From: Lichenostomus cassidix
Taxonomy: Eukaryota > Chordata > Aves > Passeriformes > Meliphagidae
Direction of reading: 5' to 3'
Assembly: GCA_008360975.2 (NCBI GenBank)
Contig: CM039183.1
Span: 76,461,850 to 76,525,849 of the forward strand
DNA: 64,000 nucleotides
Shown: positions 38,263 to 50,700 of the stretch, in pieces
Layout: each line of letters begins with the position of its first letter
Position numbering within the stretch: the first letter of the stretch is position 1
The notes under the pieces: model-generated
Told to the model about the DNA's origin: nothing
Database searches by the model: none
The model's input: only the letters and a program-made list of their open reading frames with translations
Position numbers and translations under genes: made by a program

Positions 38263-39840
38263 AAAATTAATATTTCGGACCCAGAGATCTTCTTATTGTA
38301 ATTTTATTTAAAAAGTCCCTGGTAATATTCATGAATACTGTGAGAAGGCATATGCAAACAGTAGACCTAAAATTGTTAGGGTTTTGAGAAGTTTCATTTG
38401 TGACTTTAAGTACTGAAGTAAAAAAAAGCAATGAGTGGGATAGTTTTCCTCTTGTATTATTGTTTAAATGATCATTCAGCATGTTTATTTCAAAGACAAT
38501 GAAATTTAGCTAGCTTTCATTTGGTTGCTGTCAAACATGATAGCACTGACTTCAGTGAGATTCTCATGGTGTTTTTCAGCAAGTATTTATCAAGCTACCT
38601 TGAGCTTGCCTAAATTTTGTCAATTATAGTATATATTACTGTTTGGCAACATTAAAGTAGCTATAACAACTTCTAAAATAAGGAAAGCCCATTTTGTGTC
38701 TAAAGGGGATGTGTAAATTTATAAAAAACCCAAAACCTGAGTCTTTTATCATTTCTCTGTATTGTTAATCTTGCTTGCAGGTATAGTGGAACAAAGGTGA
38801 AAAAAAATTTTTGTAGAAGTTCAGACAAAAGCATGTATTTGTTCAGCAGTTAACACTTTCTGCTGCAGATCAATTTGATGTCAATATATTAATTAATGTC
38901 TTTTTACCTAAGTTGTGTATTTCATTAGAAATTAAATAAAAACAAGCAAAAACCAATACACTCCCCCCAAAAAACCTACACCAAAACCCTAAAAAACCTC
39001 TTCAGATCCTGCAGCCTCTAAAATGGAAGTACTGTGTTTCCTTGTGGCTGTGGTGCTTGAATCCTTGTTCAATTCAAGTACTGCAAACATGCGCTCACAG
39101 AAGAGAGTTCTGGAAGAGGTCTGACCCACAAGACAATTCTCCTGGGTTTTGAGTTGCTTGCTGCTCCTCTGGAAGTTTTGCTCTGGATGTGCTTTACTTT
39201 TCCTGCAGAATCCCTGCTGTTCCAAGCAGACTTTTGCCCTCACACTGGCAGGTGTTAGAGCAGCCCGGTGTTCCACAGGGAGGAAAAATCAGCATTGCCC
39301 TGTGACTGGGCTGTGAGGAAATAAGCCTTGAATGGGTGTTGGAAACAGTCTCTTCCTTGTGATTAAAGAAATAGCTGCTTTGTATCTTTTAATTTTAGTT
39401 TTAATCTTCTTTGATAAAAGTTAAAATGCCTGATTGCACAAAGACCTATTCGGAAAAAAATACTAGTAGTGACTTGGTCTATGTAAAGACAATTGCATGT
39501 ATAGACTGAGAGTTACTGTTTTAACTTTTCTTTAAAGTTAACAGTAAATAAAGTCAGCATTTGCAGAGGACGTAGCTCATATTCTGTTTTCAACGGCATG
39601 AAGAGCCAGACAGAAAATAAAACCTCAACTGCCATTAATCTATTAAAATACATACATTTTCCTGTGAGACACAGGTCTGAAACGTGGCACAGGCAGCTAC
39701 CAGTTGAAAAAGATGCCGTACAGAGGATCAAAAATCATGGAAAACCTAATGAAAAGGGACAGCCTGTCTTTACAGTCTGGCAGGAGGATAGCACTGAGAT
39801 TAGGGGATTGAGCAAAAAGCCGGCGTGCAGAATTGCGGGT
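38263..39840. other. UBE2J1-GABRR2 intergenic gap
   Basis: Non-coding DNA with an A/C-rich stretch at 38937-38999 that starts at a consensus AATAAA (38935-38940). No repeat family or gene recognised. An open frame of 91 codons at 39598-39873 has no resemblance to a known protein and overlaps the putative GABRR2 promoter. Confidence 0.6.
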
Positions 39841-40130
39841 TTTTATATAATGGCTTTAGTAAGTATCCTTTAGGACCCAGTGGAAATGTTTAGTGAGGCA
39901 AACTTGGCGAGTAATGGCCAATCATTAAGCGGTGATGAGGGAAAAGCTCTGAGTGCGAAGCCCCTGAAAGCCTGTCAAACGCATCTCGCCGGCAGCGCAG
40001 CGTTTCTGCCACTGATCGCTGACCAACGCGCCACGCCGGAATTAGAGTTGATTCAATGTTTAAGCCCAGAGGGACTTGTACTACAGGAGGTCACTGGAGT
40101 GCAGAGTGCCCAGCTCCCATTTCCAGCAAG
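39841..40130 (+). promoter_or_regulatory. GABRR2: Probable GABRR2 promoter and 5' UTR
   Basis: A TATA-like TATATAA (39844-39850) lies about 280 bases upstream of the start codon. A CCAAT motif is at 39918-39922, flanked by TAAT-type homeodomain sites, and a CpG-dense patch covers about 39955-40040. Depending on the true start site, the CpG patch may be 5' UTR. An upstream ATG at 40056 is in frame with the main start. This is a far weaker island than that of UBE2J1, fitting a tissue-restricted gene. Confidence 0.45.
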
Positions 40131-40243
40131 ATGCCTTATTTCGCAAAACTCCTTTTATTAATCTTCTGCTTAGTTCTTCTTGTGGAAAGCAGAAAACACA
40201 GGAGGAGGAGGTGGACAAGCCAGCTGGATGTGCAGAGGGCAAG
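40131..40243 (+). CDS. GABRR2: GABRR2 coding exon 1 (signal peptide)
   Basis: Encodes MPYFAKLLLLIFCLVLLVES, a clear hydrophobic signal peptide, then RKHRRRRWTSQLDVQRA and two bases of a split codon. The ATG has A at -3 (AAGATG), a good initiation context. An in-frame ATG 75 bases upstream would add 25 residues but has a weak context. The donor GT is at 40244-40245. Confidence 0.93.
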
Positions 40244-41740
40244 GTAAGGGTTGCTAAACCGTGTATGTATCTTTTCCTGGAGTGTTACACATTACTACAC
40301 GGACGTAAAAAGCTACTCTGTCAATGTCTTTGTGTGTATTATGTGTACAAAAAGCTTTATGGATAATGTTTTTAGAACAGTCTGTGGTAGTATAATCAGT
40401 TTTATCTGTAAGTGGACACTTCTAATGCTAACCTTGTTTAACTGTGAGTGAGGCAGGTTTTGCAGAGAAGTTGACAAGTTCAGCGTGGATTTTGGTAAAA
40501 TTCTTAGCCATACATGCAAATAACAGAAAATTCAGAAGAATTGCAGTTAATAGAGATGTCAAATGTGCATGCTGTTTTATGTTTCAGCACTGTTTCAAGG
40601 GCAGGTTATTTACCTGCCTGCTGCAATGTCTGTGCTACTTACGTTCGTTTGGAATTGCCTGTTATGTTCTCACAATTTGAGATGCGGTTGTTGGTTAGCA
40701 CTCATTGTGGTAATTAATAACAAATTAAACCCTGTAAGTTACCCAGGGATTGTAAAATTAAATATCTGTTTTGAAGAAATAAGTGGAAACTTTAAAAAAA
40801 TGTATTTTAAAGTTAAGTGAAAGTACAAGAAAGAGTTAAAGGTCTTAGTAAAGTTTATTAGATTTACCGCTGCTGAGATTTGTCCAGAGGTTTACATTAG
40901 AAAAGATAATCTTCCAAACCTGCCAGACAGTCAAAAGTATGTTATCCTTTTTTGTGGTTATGTCATCCAGTGGCAATTATATCTTACAAGACTATTCATT
41001 GTTTGAAGGGCTCAAAAATAAAATTGGGTTAATCCATCTTATTAAATGGTTTCACTATGGCTGTAAACTTTCATATTTTTATTTATTTTACTGGACTTCC
41101 TGGTTTATCACTCAACACTTTTATAGGTAGTGTTGTTACTTGAATGTTTTGTAAAGAAATTGATGTAATTTGAAGCAAAGAAAACAAAATATGCTATCAG
41201 ATTTACACTACTTATTGAAAAAATACAGTGGCATATGCTTTTAATGACGTAAATGTTAAAAAGCTAAAACAGCCAGGGCCTGATCGTGAAATCCTAAAGT
41301 CAATTGAAGTTTTACCACTGATGTCCACTGAATCTCAATTATTGAATGAGATCTTTCATTGAACTCTGAAAATACTCCAAAGTCTATGTTCTGAGGAATG
41401 TGGGGGATTCAACAGTAATATTTCCTCACAAACCTTTATGTGTAGTAGAGCTCATGTGCTTTGAAGTAATAAAATGGTATAAATCCTTCTTTAAATATCA
41501 CTTTGCCCTGAAGTATTGCTATTTCCTGGGTTAAAAGTTTTGTACTTTATTTGAACATGGTGAAAATAATTTTCAGTTTCTACATTGCCAATATTTTTGT
41601 GAGCTGTAACAGTGGCAGTCAAAGCGCTGCTAGAATTATTTTTTTAAATATACACTAAAGAAGAAAAATACTATTTAGTTTTCTGTGGTGTAATGATTTT
41701 AATGAACAGTTTTCCATCTAGGTATGACCTTAGGAACTAT

Positions 41741-41783
<43 letters not shown>

Positions 41784-44700
41784 GTATGTATATGTACACA
41801 AATATAAATGTAGTTATTTAAAAGTATATAAACCCAAGTTTTAGGGACTGTCAAATGTGAATGACATTTCAAATCCAGAGTATTCTGCAATGTTGCAACA
41901 AAAACAAGTGTATGGAGCAGTGTCGTTAGTATTTTGATTTTCAGTTACATAGAAAAAATTTAGTTGTCCATAAACCAACAATGAATAGTGTACTATTCTA
42001 GTAAAAAGAAACTAAAACTAGTCCCCAGGCTGGTTTCCTAATCATGTAAGAGAAATTAAAAGAATGATCTTTTAAATAATTTCATCACATTTGCTGCTTG
42101 GTATTTCTCTTGCTGACTTACCATGAGAAATAGTGTAAATTTTACAGTAAACTTTCCTTATCAAGAAAATTTGTTCCTATATTTGGGAATCTACATTTGG
42201 TAAGTTTGGTATTTTCTGTCCAGTGAGGTGATAAATCAGCCTCTGATCTAAAGCTCTTTATATTGACTTCAAGAAGATAGCTTGGGTTGTGCAGGTGCAG
42301 AACACCTTCAGTCCTGTAGTTTCTTACTTAGACATTGCACAGAAGTTCCTGTGGTGCAGAGATCTTCCCCACGGAACTCTGGGGGCGTGGGGTGGCTGGT
42401 CCTGCACAGAGCTGGTTCTGGGACAGCTCTGTGCCACCATTCTGCAGAGAAGTTGTTGAGCCTGTGCCTAAGTGGGAAAGGAATATGGGGAAAGTCACGA
42501 TAGGAACCCAAATTAAGAAATGCCAGCTTAAGGGTTGCCTGTGCATCTTTAATTGCTCCCCATGGTTTGTGTTAATAAATTGTAATGCATTATTTTTTTG
42601 ATGACTGGTGCCTCCTTCACCATGCTGAATGGATAATCCTTGCTTGATTAGAAACTGCCTTGCATTTAATTTTCTCCTACTCCTGCATCCCACCCCCCCC
42701 CACACCCCTCCCCCTCATAACACATCTCTCCTTCTACAAATTGAAGTATAACATAAAGAAACAACTGAATTTATGCATCACTGCCCTGACTGTTGCCCTG
42801 CACTGCTCCATGTTACGCTCTGGAGAGCCCAGGCTTTGCGTAGGAAATTGGTGTGTGCTCATTGAGTAGCAGATCCTGGCTTTGTACTTTAATTGTAGTT
42901 TCTCACAGTTTCCAGGGTATGCAGTCTCTGCCACTTATATTGAGAAATTGTTCGAAGGATATCAGTGATACTTGTTTGCCTGAAGTTGAGGGTGTTCTTG
43001 CTGATGTGCAGGATGTACAAATGGTGCATGAAACCAAGGGCTCTAGAACTGTAACAGCACTGTTAGCTAAAAAACTTTGCACTTCATTTTGCATTTTCAT
43101 TTTGCTTGGAGAATTCAAGTGATGGATGAATTGTCAGAGTTGCCTGGGTGACTGCTGGGCAGGGCATGTTGGCCCCAGCTTTACGTGCATAACCTGAGAA
43201 TGAACTTACAGAGAGGAAGAAGAGACTGGTGCTGAAGGAAGCAGTGTAACTGTGGAAAGGTGCAGGTGTGTCAGATTGTCTGTGCTGCTGTGTTGCTAGC
43301 TGGGATTTTCCAGACAGCTGTGTTCGCAATCTAGGCTCATGCTGCCTGGGCAGGTCAGACTTGCTGTGGGCAGTACTGGCTGTACAGTGTGTGTAGTTGT
43401 GCTTGGATATTCCTCAGAGCATCAGCTTTCCCCTGAGTGCCAGGCAAGTGCTGCTGGAATGTTCAGCACTGAGTTTTCGAAACAGTTTTGGGTACTCTTC
43501 AGTAGCTCAGCAGTGGCTGCCTCTCAGGAATGGTAAACAAATGCTGACAGTCCTTCTAGATTATCCAGCCAGACAGAACTTCCACACAGACAAAAAGAAG
43601 CTCTCAAAATTAGCGGGTTTGTTAATATTTAGTTCTCTATAAAAATTGCTGATAACGCTTTTGGTAATGTTTATTTCTCTGCATAAATTGAGAACTCAGG
43701 AGACATTTACCATCTGGATTGTGCCAGTGAATGCCGTGTTTCCAGCGACCTGTGCCCACCTGACTCAGAGTCTGCCTGTTCCTCTTGCCTACCAGCTGTG
43801 TGAAGCCTTATGTTTCAACAGCAGAAACATGGCCTTTGAAATGGAAGGCACTGGTAACACAGTGGTGATAATAAATGACTTTGAGCTTTTCTTAGCTAAA
43901 GACTTCCTGCCAAGGTTTTTGGAAGTGGACAGTGATTTGGAGTATCTCATTAGAGGTGCCATGTTCAGGGTATGCTCCACACCAGCTGTAGGTTGGGACA
44001 CAGAAGCAGAAGGCAACTACCAGGACACAGTAGCACAAGGCTCAGCACACAAACTGTTTCTCCAAACAGTATTCCACAGGAGCAAGTGGTCTGGTGATCC
44101 CTGCCGAAACTGCTGCTGCTGGCAGCGAGTTCCCTCTGTTGCCTCATGGAGCTGCACTTTTTTCCTATTTTTCAGCTGTATACTGCAGACATCTCCTCTA
44201 GTGTGTGGTACTTCCCAGCCCCGAGAGATCCCCTCTGCTCTGTCGTGGTTTCTCTAAAAATTTGGAGTTGTAAGTGGTTCAGTGATTGAAATGTTGATAG
44301 CCATTTTTACAGGTGTGTTGCTAGCCTGGAGCTCAAGTCCAGGGCACTGCAGAACCTCTAGCGCAGGGTTTGATGTCTCCTGAGGCTTTTTCCCTGACCC
44401 TGCAGCATCAGAGCAGGACCAAATAGCAGAGTGAAACAAAAGCAGGGAGAGAATGTGTATGACAGCAGTGATTGTGCACACCCTTTGAGTTTGCATCCAT
44501 CTTTTTCCAGAGTCAGATTTAGTTTTTCTAGAAACCTGGCAAGGAAAGTGACTTTCCTTCCTGCTCCTGACATAAACCCATGGAGGAGTAAGTGTGAAGC
44601 AGGTTGCATCCAGGGGTGGGGCAACAGAGTACCGCTCACCTGAGGCTCTGGAAGCAATAGAGACTGGTGTGGTCACCCAAACCATAAGAGACCTGTCTTC

Positions 44701-47700
44701 TTGTGGAGATGCCAGAGCTCCTTGGGCAGCTGGGGCTCCTGAAGCACTTGAATTGGTGACCCTGGCCATTGCCTTGGGCCTTACAGCATGAGGACTGTTT
44801 CCAATTTGGTAAGTTCTTTATCTTGTTCTGGAAAAGTCTGAATGTATGCATAGACACCTGCTCTTTTTTGAGTCCTGCTGAGCTGTTATTTGTAATTTCT
44901 TGTGCCATCAAGAATTAGTTTTCTTTTATATATTTGCCAAAAATTATCTATTTTATGCAATTGAGACAATTCTGAGTAAAAGTGACTGGAAAGGAAAATA
45001 TATTTTAAAAAATTAGGGCAATAATAGAGAAGCCTTTACAGAAGCTCAGTGAGCTATCAGACCCTTTCTCTCGTCTGTAAACAGAAACATTTATTCACAG
45101 AAGTCAGATTTATCAAACTCATGCCCCTTGAATGAAATCTAAAGAGCAATAAAATTATAGATGAAAAATGTGGCAAAAAAAGACAAAGGGATATGGGTGG
45201 ATTAAAATGAATAAAGGTGAATTGCAGAGAGTGCATAAAGCTGAAAGAAATACTGACAAATCTATAATCAGAAATGCTAAAGACCATAAGTACATCAGGG
45301 AGGATTTATGAGATACTGGTGATCAGATTGTCCGTAAAGACACCCGACAGGCAGCAGTGTTCAGAGCATCCATCAGTTCTGCAAGGGCACTGGCAGCTGC
45401 TGTAACCTTTGCTGCAGGTAATGAGATGCTCCCTATGCCAAACAGCAGTGGGGTGGCATGGGGTACTGCCAGAGCAGGGCAGGAGATACAGCATTGTTGA
45501 TGTCAAACACTGTTATAAAGAATTTTTTTTTTTCAAAGAAACTTGCTCTTGAATTTGATTAAATAGACAAAAGTAGTAATACATTTCAAAGCTGTGTAGA
45601 CTTCCTGTCAGTAAAAATATCTCAATGCAAAAACTTTGTAAATGGATTAAATTGATTAAAAAGGGCCTGACAGAGCTCTTTCTATAAAATCTGAATTGAC
45701 TGTCATAATACCTGAAGGACTGGGCACAAACTGGTGATTAAATGATGGTTATTAAATGCAACCCCTGGCTCAGGATGCACCTGAAAACCTCTTTTCTTCC
45801 TGACAGTGTCTGCGTCCCCAGCCAGCCCTCTGAAGCCTCTGCAGCCACAGACTGTTTTCAGCAGCTCTCCTGCGTGCTCTATGCTGTTTGATGATTTTTT
45901 AAAGAATTGATCAAAATGTAACATTTCAGTGAGGCTGAGCCATTGATTTACAAGATAATACTGCCAGGGTTTTCCATACTAATTCCTCATACAGTGTGCA
46001 AGCCAATGTTTTATTGGATTTTTAATTAGATATTTTTCCCCCCTGCTTAGAGAAGAGAGACTTGATTGAACATTCTCTGGTTCTTCGGCTTTTCCCTGAT
46101 AATTAAAGTCAAACAGACACAGGAAGACCCTTCTTCCCGACCTCCAGCTTTTCGGATGCCGCGGATGGGGAAGCGGAGCGCTTTGGCAGCAGCTCTAACC
46201 TTTGCAGCGAAACAAAGCTTTCCCCCTGCAGCAAGCAGTTAAAAGCTCGCCTTTTGCCTCCAACCATTCCCATTAATGGCTGCGCTTGGTTCTACACCCC
46301 TGCTTTTAGATAACCATCAATGCAGCCTTGTCGGGAGGGCGCCTGCTCCGGCTCGCTCTCTATCACAGCCGGCAGGGAGAGAAGCTCTGACATCCCAAGT
46401 GAAACTGGAGCCCAAAGTAACGTGAGGGAAATCCAACTTTTCCTATGTACCACGTGCCCTGGGGTACAAGGGGTTATATTCCTTCAAAACATCTATTTGA
46501 TACAATTATTTTTAAATTCTGTTGCTTCCTTTTCACGTCCTTATTACAAGGAAACGGGTTATTGATGTTAGCAGCAGCTAGCAACGCCTATTATGTTTCA
46601 ACCTTTCTTTCTTGAAATGAGTGCTCTGATGGGAAACTTTTCTTCTGATTTGTGATTTGTGCTCCCTTTGGCTCATACTCATCATGCTTTATACTTTAAT
46701 GAAGCTAAGCATGTCCCTTTCCATACCCACGCTTATGAGTGGGGTGATTGTTTTGTAAGTTTTGAATTTTTGGCTAAGACTTTAAGCCTAAGTAGTCTCT
46801 ATTTTTTTTCTCCAAGATTTTTTGTTCTTTATTTTCAGTAATATTTCTTCCATACAGAAAAAGGAACCTGAACCCTTTTAAATAAAGTTCTTTCTATTTA
46901 TCATAATTATTTTTAGTCAGTTACTGAAAACCAGCTAATTGCAGCAGTATTTATAACTTTGTCAGATCTTAAGTCCACAACAAAGGGATTGAGGAACCTT
47001 AATGGTCCAAGTCTTCTGTTCTGCACCACTGGAAAACAGTCAGGGATGCTGATCTGGATTTTCTTCCAGAAGTGCACGCCGTATGTTTGTCTGCTGCTTA
47101 GTTATCCCCTTATGTGCTTTAGCGACTATCTTGCACTTTTCTCAGGGGTTTGTTGTCATCCTTGTTCTACTGTTATCATATCTCAAATAAAATGTTATAA
47201 TTTTTCCTACCTTAATGTTCAGAAAAGTGAAAGACTGAAGGCTTCTTTAGATAAAACTCCTCTCTTCCTGCTGTTGTGGGGAGGAATGGGTGGTTTTGTT
47301 GTTGCTGAAAGCCAGAAGACCCTCTGTCCACACAAACTGCTGGCACTGAACTGATTAAGTTCATGGGACAGTTTCCAAGTAGTGTCTGACATTGCGTGAC
47401 AACCATGGGAAAGAGCTTTCTCGTGACAATGGTGCCTTGGTACCTGGCCAAATCCTGGCCAGGTAACGTGGGGCACCCAGCTGCTTCCACTGCTGCTTGC
47501 TCTGAGCTGTGATATTTGCTGCATCCAGCTCCCCTGCGGGATGCTGTGCTCTCTGCCTCCCGGGGAGATGGATGTCTGGGACAGAGGGAGCACTGTGTCC
47601 TTGGAGCAGGGCAGAGGCAGCAGGGCTGCCTGTGGAGCACACAGCTCTGAGTCAATGCTGTGGAAAGGCAGTGCTGTGTCTATGCTGTGCTGCTGGCAGC

Positions 47701-50700
47701 CTCCCCACTTCCCTCCCTAGGACTGTGCCTGCAAAGCTGCTGCTCCTGCAGCTCCAAAATCGGGCTGGCAGTCAGCTGCAGTGTGGCACTTGGGCACAGA
47801 GATGTCAGAACAATGCTGTTACTGTCTTTTGCAGTCACATCTTTAAGAGGAATCACGACTTGACCAAAGCCTGGAAAGGAAAGACGGAGCAGCTTCTCAG
47901 AGTGGATGAGCATGACTTCACCATGAGGCCAGCCTTTGGAGGTGAGAATAAAATTATTCTCTTGATTTCATGCTAATCTAATTAAGAATAATCCAATTAT
48001 CTAATTAATAATCTAATTTAAAAATGAGCAAAAAACAAACCTCTGTCCAGATGCGTCAGTGTGAAGGGAAAGGACTCAGTGCCCATTCAGAGAGGCCTCA
48101 TACTCATCTCATCGCCCTTAGTGCTCTGCACAGTTCCTACATTCCTTCCTGTTGCTGCAGTTGGTTCTGTTTCTGGCTGGCATTCTCCAGAGCTCAGGAT
48201 GGACCCTTCCAGGAAGTGTTTCACTCTATTGAGAAGAGGAAAAAGCTGCAGATTTTAATACTCACCTGTGGTTGTGAAATTGCAATGAGCTTTTCAGCTG
48301 ATGTAATAAAATTGCAAAGTAAAGAGCACATTGGGTAGGTAACAGCCCACCTTTGCTAGGAGGAAATGGAATACTTTTGTTCAGAAAACATCTTGTCTTA
48401 AACTCCCATAAGCAAATAAAAGAGTGGGAGGTAAAACCTCTCCCACCTTCACTTCTGCCTTCTGTCACACCCAGTTACAGGAATGTGCTTACCTGACCTT
48501 TCCAGATTCACTACTGCAGAGGTAAGAGGGTACCTGAATAAAAACTGCTGGAATACCACTATGAAAATCCATCTTCTGATTAGACCAATAACCAAGCCCT
48601 TCCAGAGCTAAGCACAGATTTTTCTGCTGTTTTGATTGAATGGCTAATGCTGCATCCTTTGTCAATTGGCCATCTAGGGTGAAGTGCTCCCTCTCTCTGC
48701 CCAGTGGTACACGAGTGTTTTGCCCTTTGCACCTGGGTCCCTAGAACAGAGCTTCTCAGACCTGCCTGCTCCTGATTTGAAAGATGTTTCTTGCCCCACA
48801 GGGCAGATGTGCCATTCTGTAAGCACAGTGCTGACTCCTGCTCACAATGTATACATGTATTTTCAAACTCTAGAGTTCAAAACCTGTCATCATCAGTGTG
48901 TCCTGCCCCTGCAATGTTATTTACCCACAAGTTACAGTCCAACCTGACCAGTGGATGTAACTCTTTGCTAATCAGTGATAAACTTGATCTGCTGCTTCTA
49001 GGGTTGAAGAGTTTGCTTTAAATTGCCCTCTGGGTGGAGCATAGGCAGATTTCCCTAGGGCTGGTGGGAGCACACTGAGCCCTGGGCACAGCTGAGGCTC
49101 AGGGATGAGTTCTGGGAGCTGGCTCTGGAGGCACTGAGCTGTCTGCTCCTTTATGAATCAGCTGTAAAAGTGTGAATTCACCAAAGTGCACATGCCTCCC
49201 TAACTCCCAGGTATGCCCTCCCCTTCTATAAGCTCAGAGGACATGCTCTTAGGTTTTCAGAGCTACTTTTTTTTAGCCAACCTCAGTTTTTGGAGCTTGG
49301 CTGATGACTTCTGAATGGCTGATATGGACAAACTGAAAGTGCTGATCTCTCCTCTGTGCAGCTGATCTGTCCTCTGGACAAAATACCAGCTAGTCTGATG
49401 GGTGGGATGATAGAGCTTCTCTGGAAGGATATTTGAAATATTGATATTGAGTCCTTACCTTGACTCAGTTGGATGCAGCTGGGGAGCCACGCTGATTTTT
49501 TAACTTTTTTTTCCCCTAGCTGCATGTATGTCAGGGCATGATGTCTGTTCTGGGGGGAAGCTGTGGGGGTTTGTTCTGTTGTGCTGACATTTTCACACTC
49601 AGTGGCACTGCACTGTATTTCTGGAACACATCTGATTTTAACTATTTTCTTCAGTGTCACTGAGTCCTTGAAGAACACATTTGAGCACAGGTGATATCAA
49701 ACAGACACATGTAATTACACAGTGACTCTTCTAGTGTTACTGGAACTGCATTTTAATCTCTCTTTTGTCTTGTTTTCCCATACTACCCCCCATCATGGCA
49801 TCAAGATACTTCCAGAGCCAAAATTTGGAATAACATTTTAAAAATGGAGAAATATGCTAAGAGCCTTTGCTGAGATGATTCCTTTTTTAATAAAGGAAAA
49901 GCATGATGTTTTTTTTAAAAATTCTGCTTAAAACCTCCTTAACTTGCAGAAATTCTTAGGACAAAGGTGTGGTGTTAGCAAAGTTGTACTGAAATTGTAT
50001 GTGATCAAGAGAAAAGCATGGAAATGTCTTCATTGAGGCTCCAGCCTTGGAAAGCCTGATGCAGACTCACAGAGGCAGTGGGTGCTACAGGCTCTTGCTC
50101 AGCTGAGGAATTGCACGGTGTGTTTCTAGTGACAGATGATAACCCTGATGAAAAAAAACATAAAGGAAAAGAAACAAAAGTCTGGTAAGAGGTGATCCTC
50201 ATATTTTTGTCTGCAATGTTATTCGTCAGGCAGTCACAGTGATTTGCTATGCACCATGAGTCCTTGCAGCTTTTTGCTGTGGCAACGTCAGTCAAACTGA
50301 TGTGGTCTGACCTGCAGAGGATAAAAAGGCTTTTGTTCTGCAGAAATGGAGAAGAAGAGGCTGTGGGATACATGTGGCTGTAATTAGTTGCTGCCCTAAG
50401 ACCCCTCTGGTCTAATGGAGATTCCAGCTCTGTGGCATTGCATTGGGCCTGTGATGTTGCCTTGCAGGTGGGAAAGGCACCTCAGTTCTGGAAAACCTAA
50501 ATAATACCATAAGGAAATTGTGAGTGACATTCATGACTAAAAGAAACCCAGTACTATGGTCATGATGGTTCCCAAGTTTGGTGGGCCAGCCTGCAACTTC
50601 ACCACTGAACTTTAAGCTAAAAAGGGAATGGGATATGAGCTGCCTTATGGTGGCCACAGTGACTCTTCCTGGTTTGCAGAGGACAGTCAGCAAGCTGCCA

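Larger units (their letters stand above)
40244..47834 (+). other. GABRR2: GABRR2 intron 1 (7.6 kb)
   Basis: Contains a TA/TGTA microsatellite (41746-41796), a C-rich run near 42690-42712 and a CpG-rich island (46130-46400). A 203-codon open frame at 43646-44257 resembles no family I know. No mobile element was recognised with confidence. Confidence 0.8.

Noticed and set aside
38937..38999. A/C-rich tract as the tail of a processed pseudogene
   Set aside because: No gene-like sequence or target duplication precedes it; it follows an AATAAA by low-complexity sequence only.
39598..39873. 91-codon open frame just upstream of GABRR2
   Set aside because: No family resemblance; it lies over the putative promoter, and its length is expected by chance.
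47212..47655. Antisense open frame of 147 codons near GABRR2 exon 2
   Set aside because: Overlaps other open frames in different phases in the same GC-richer stretch and has no recognisable domain.
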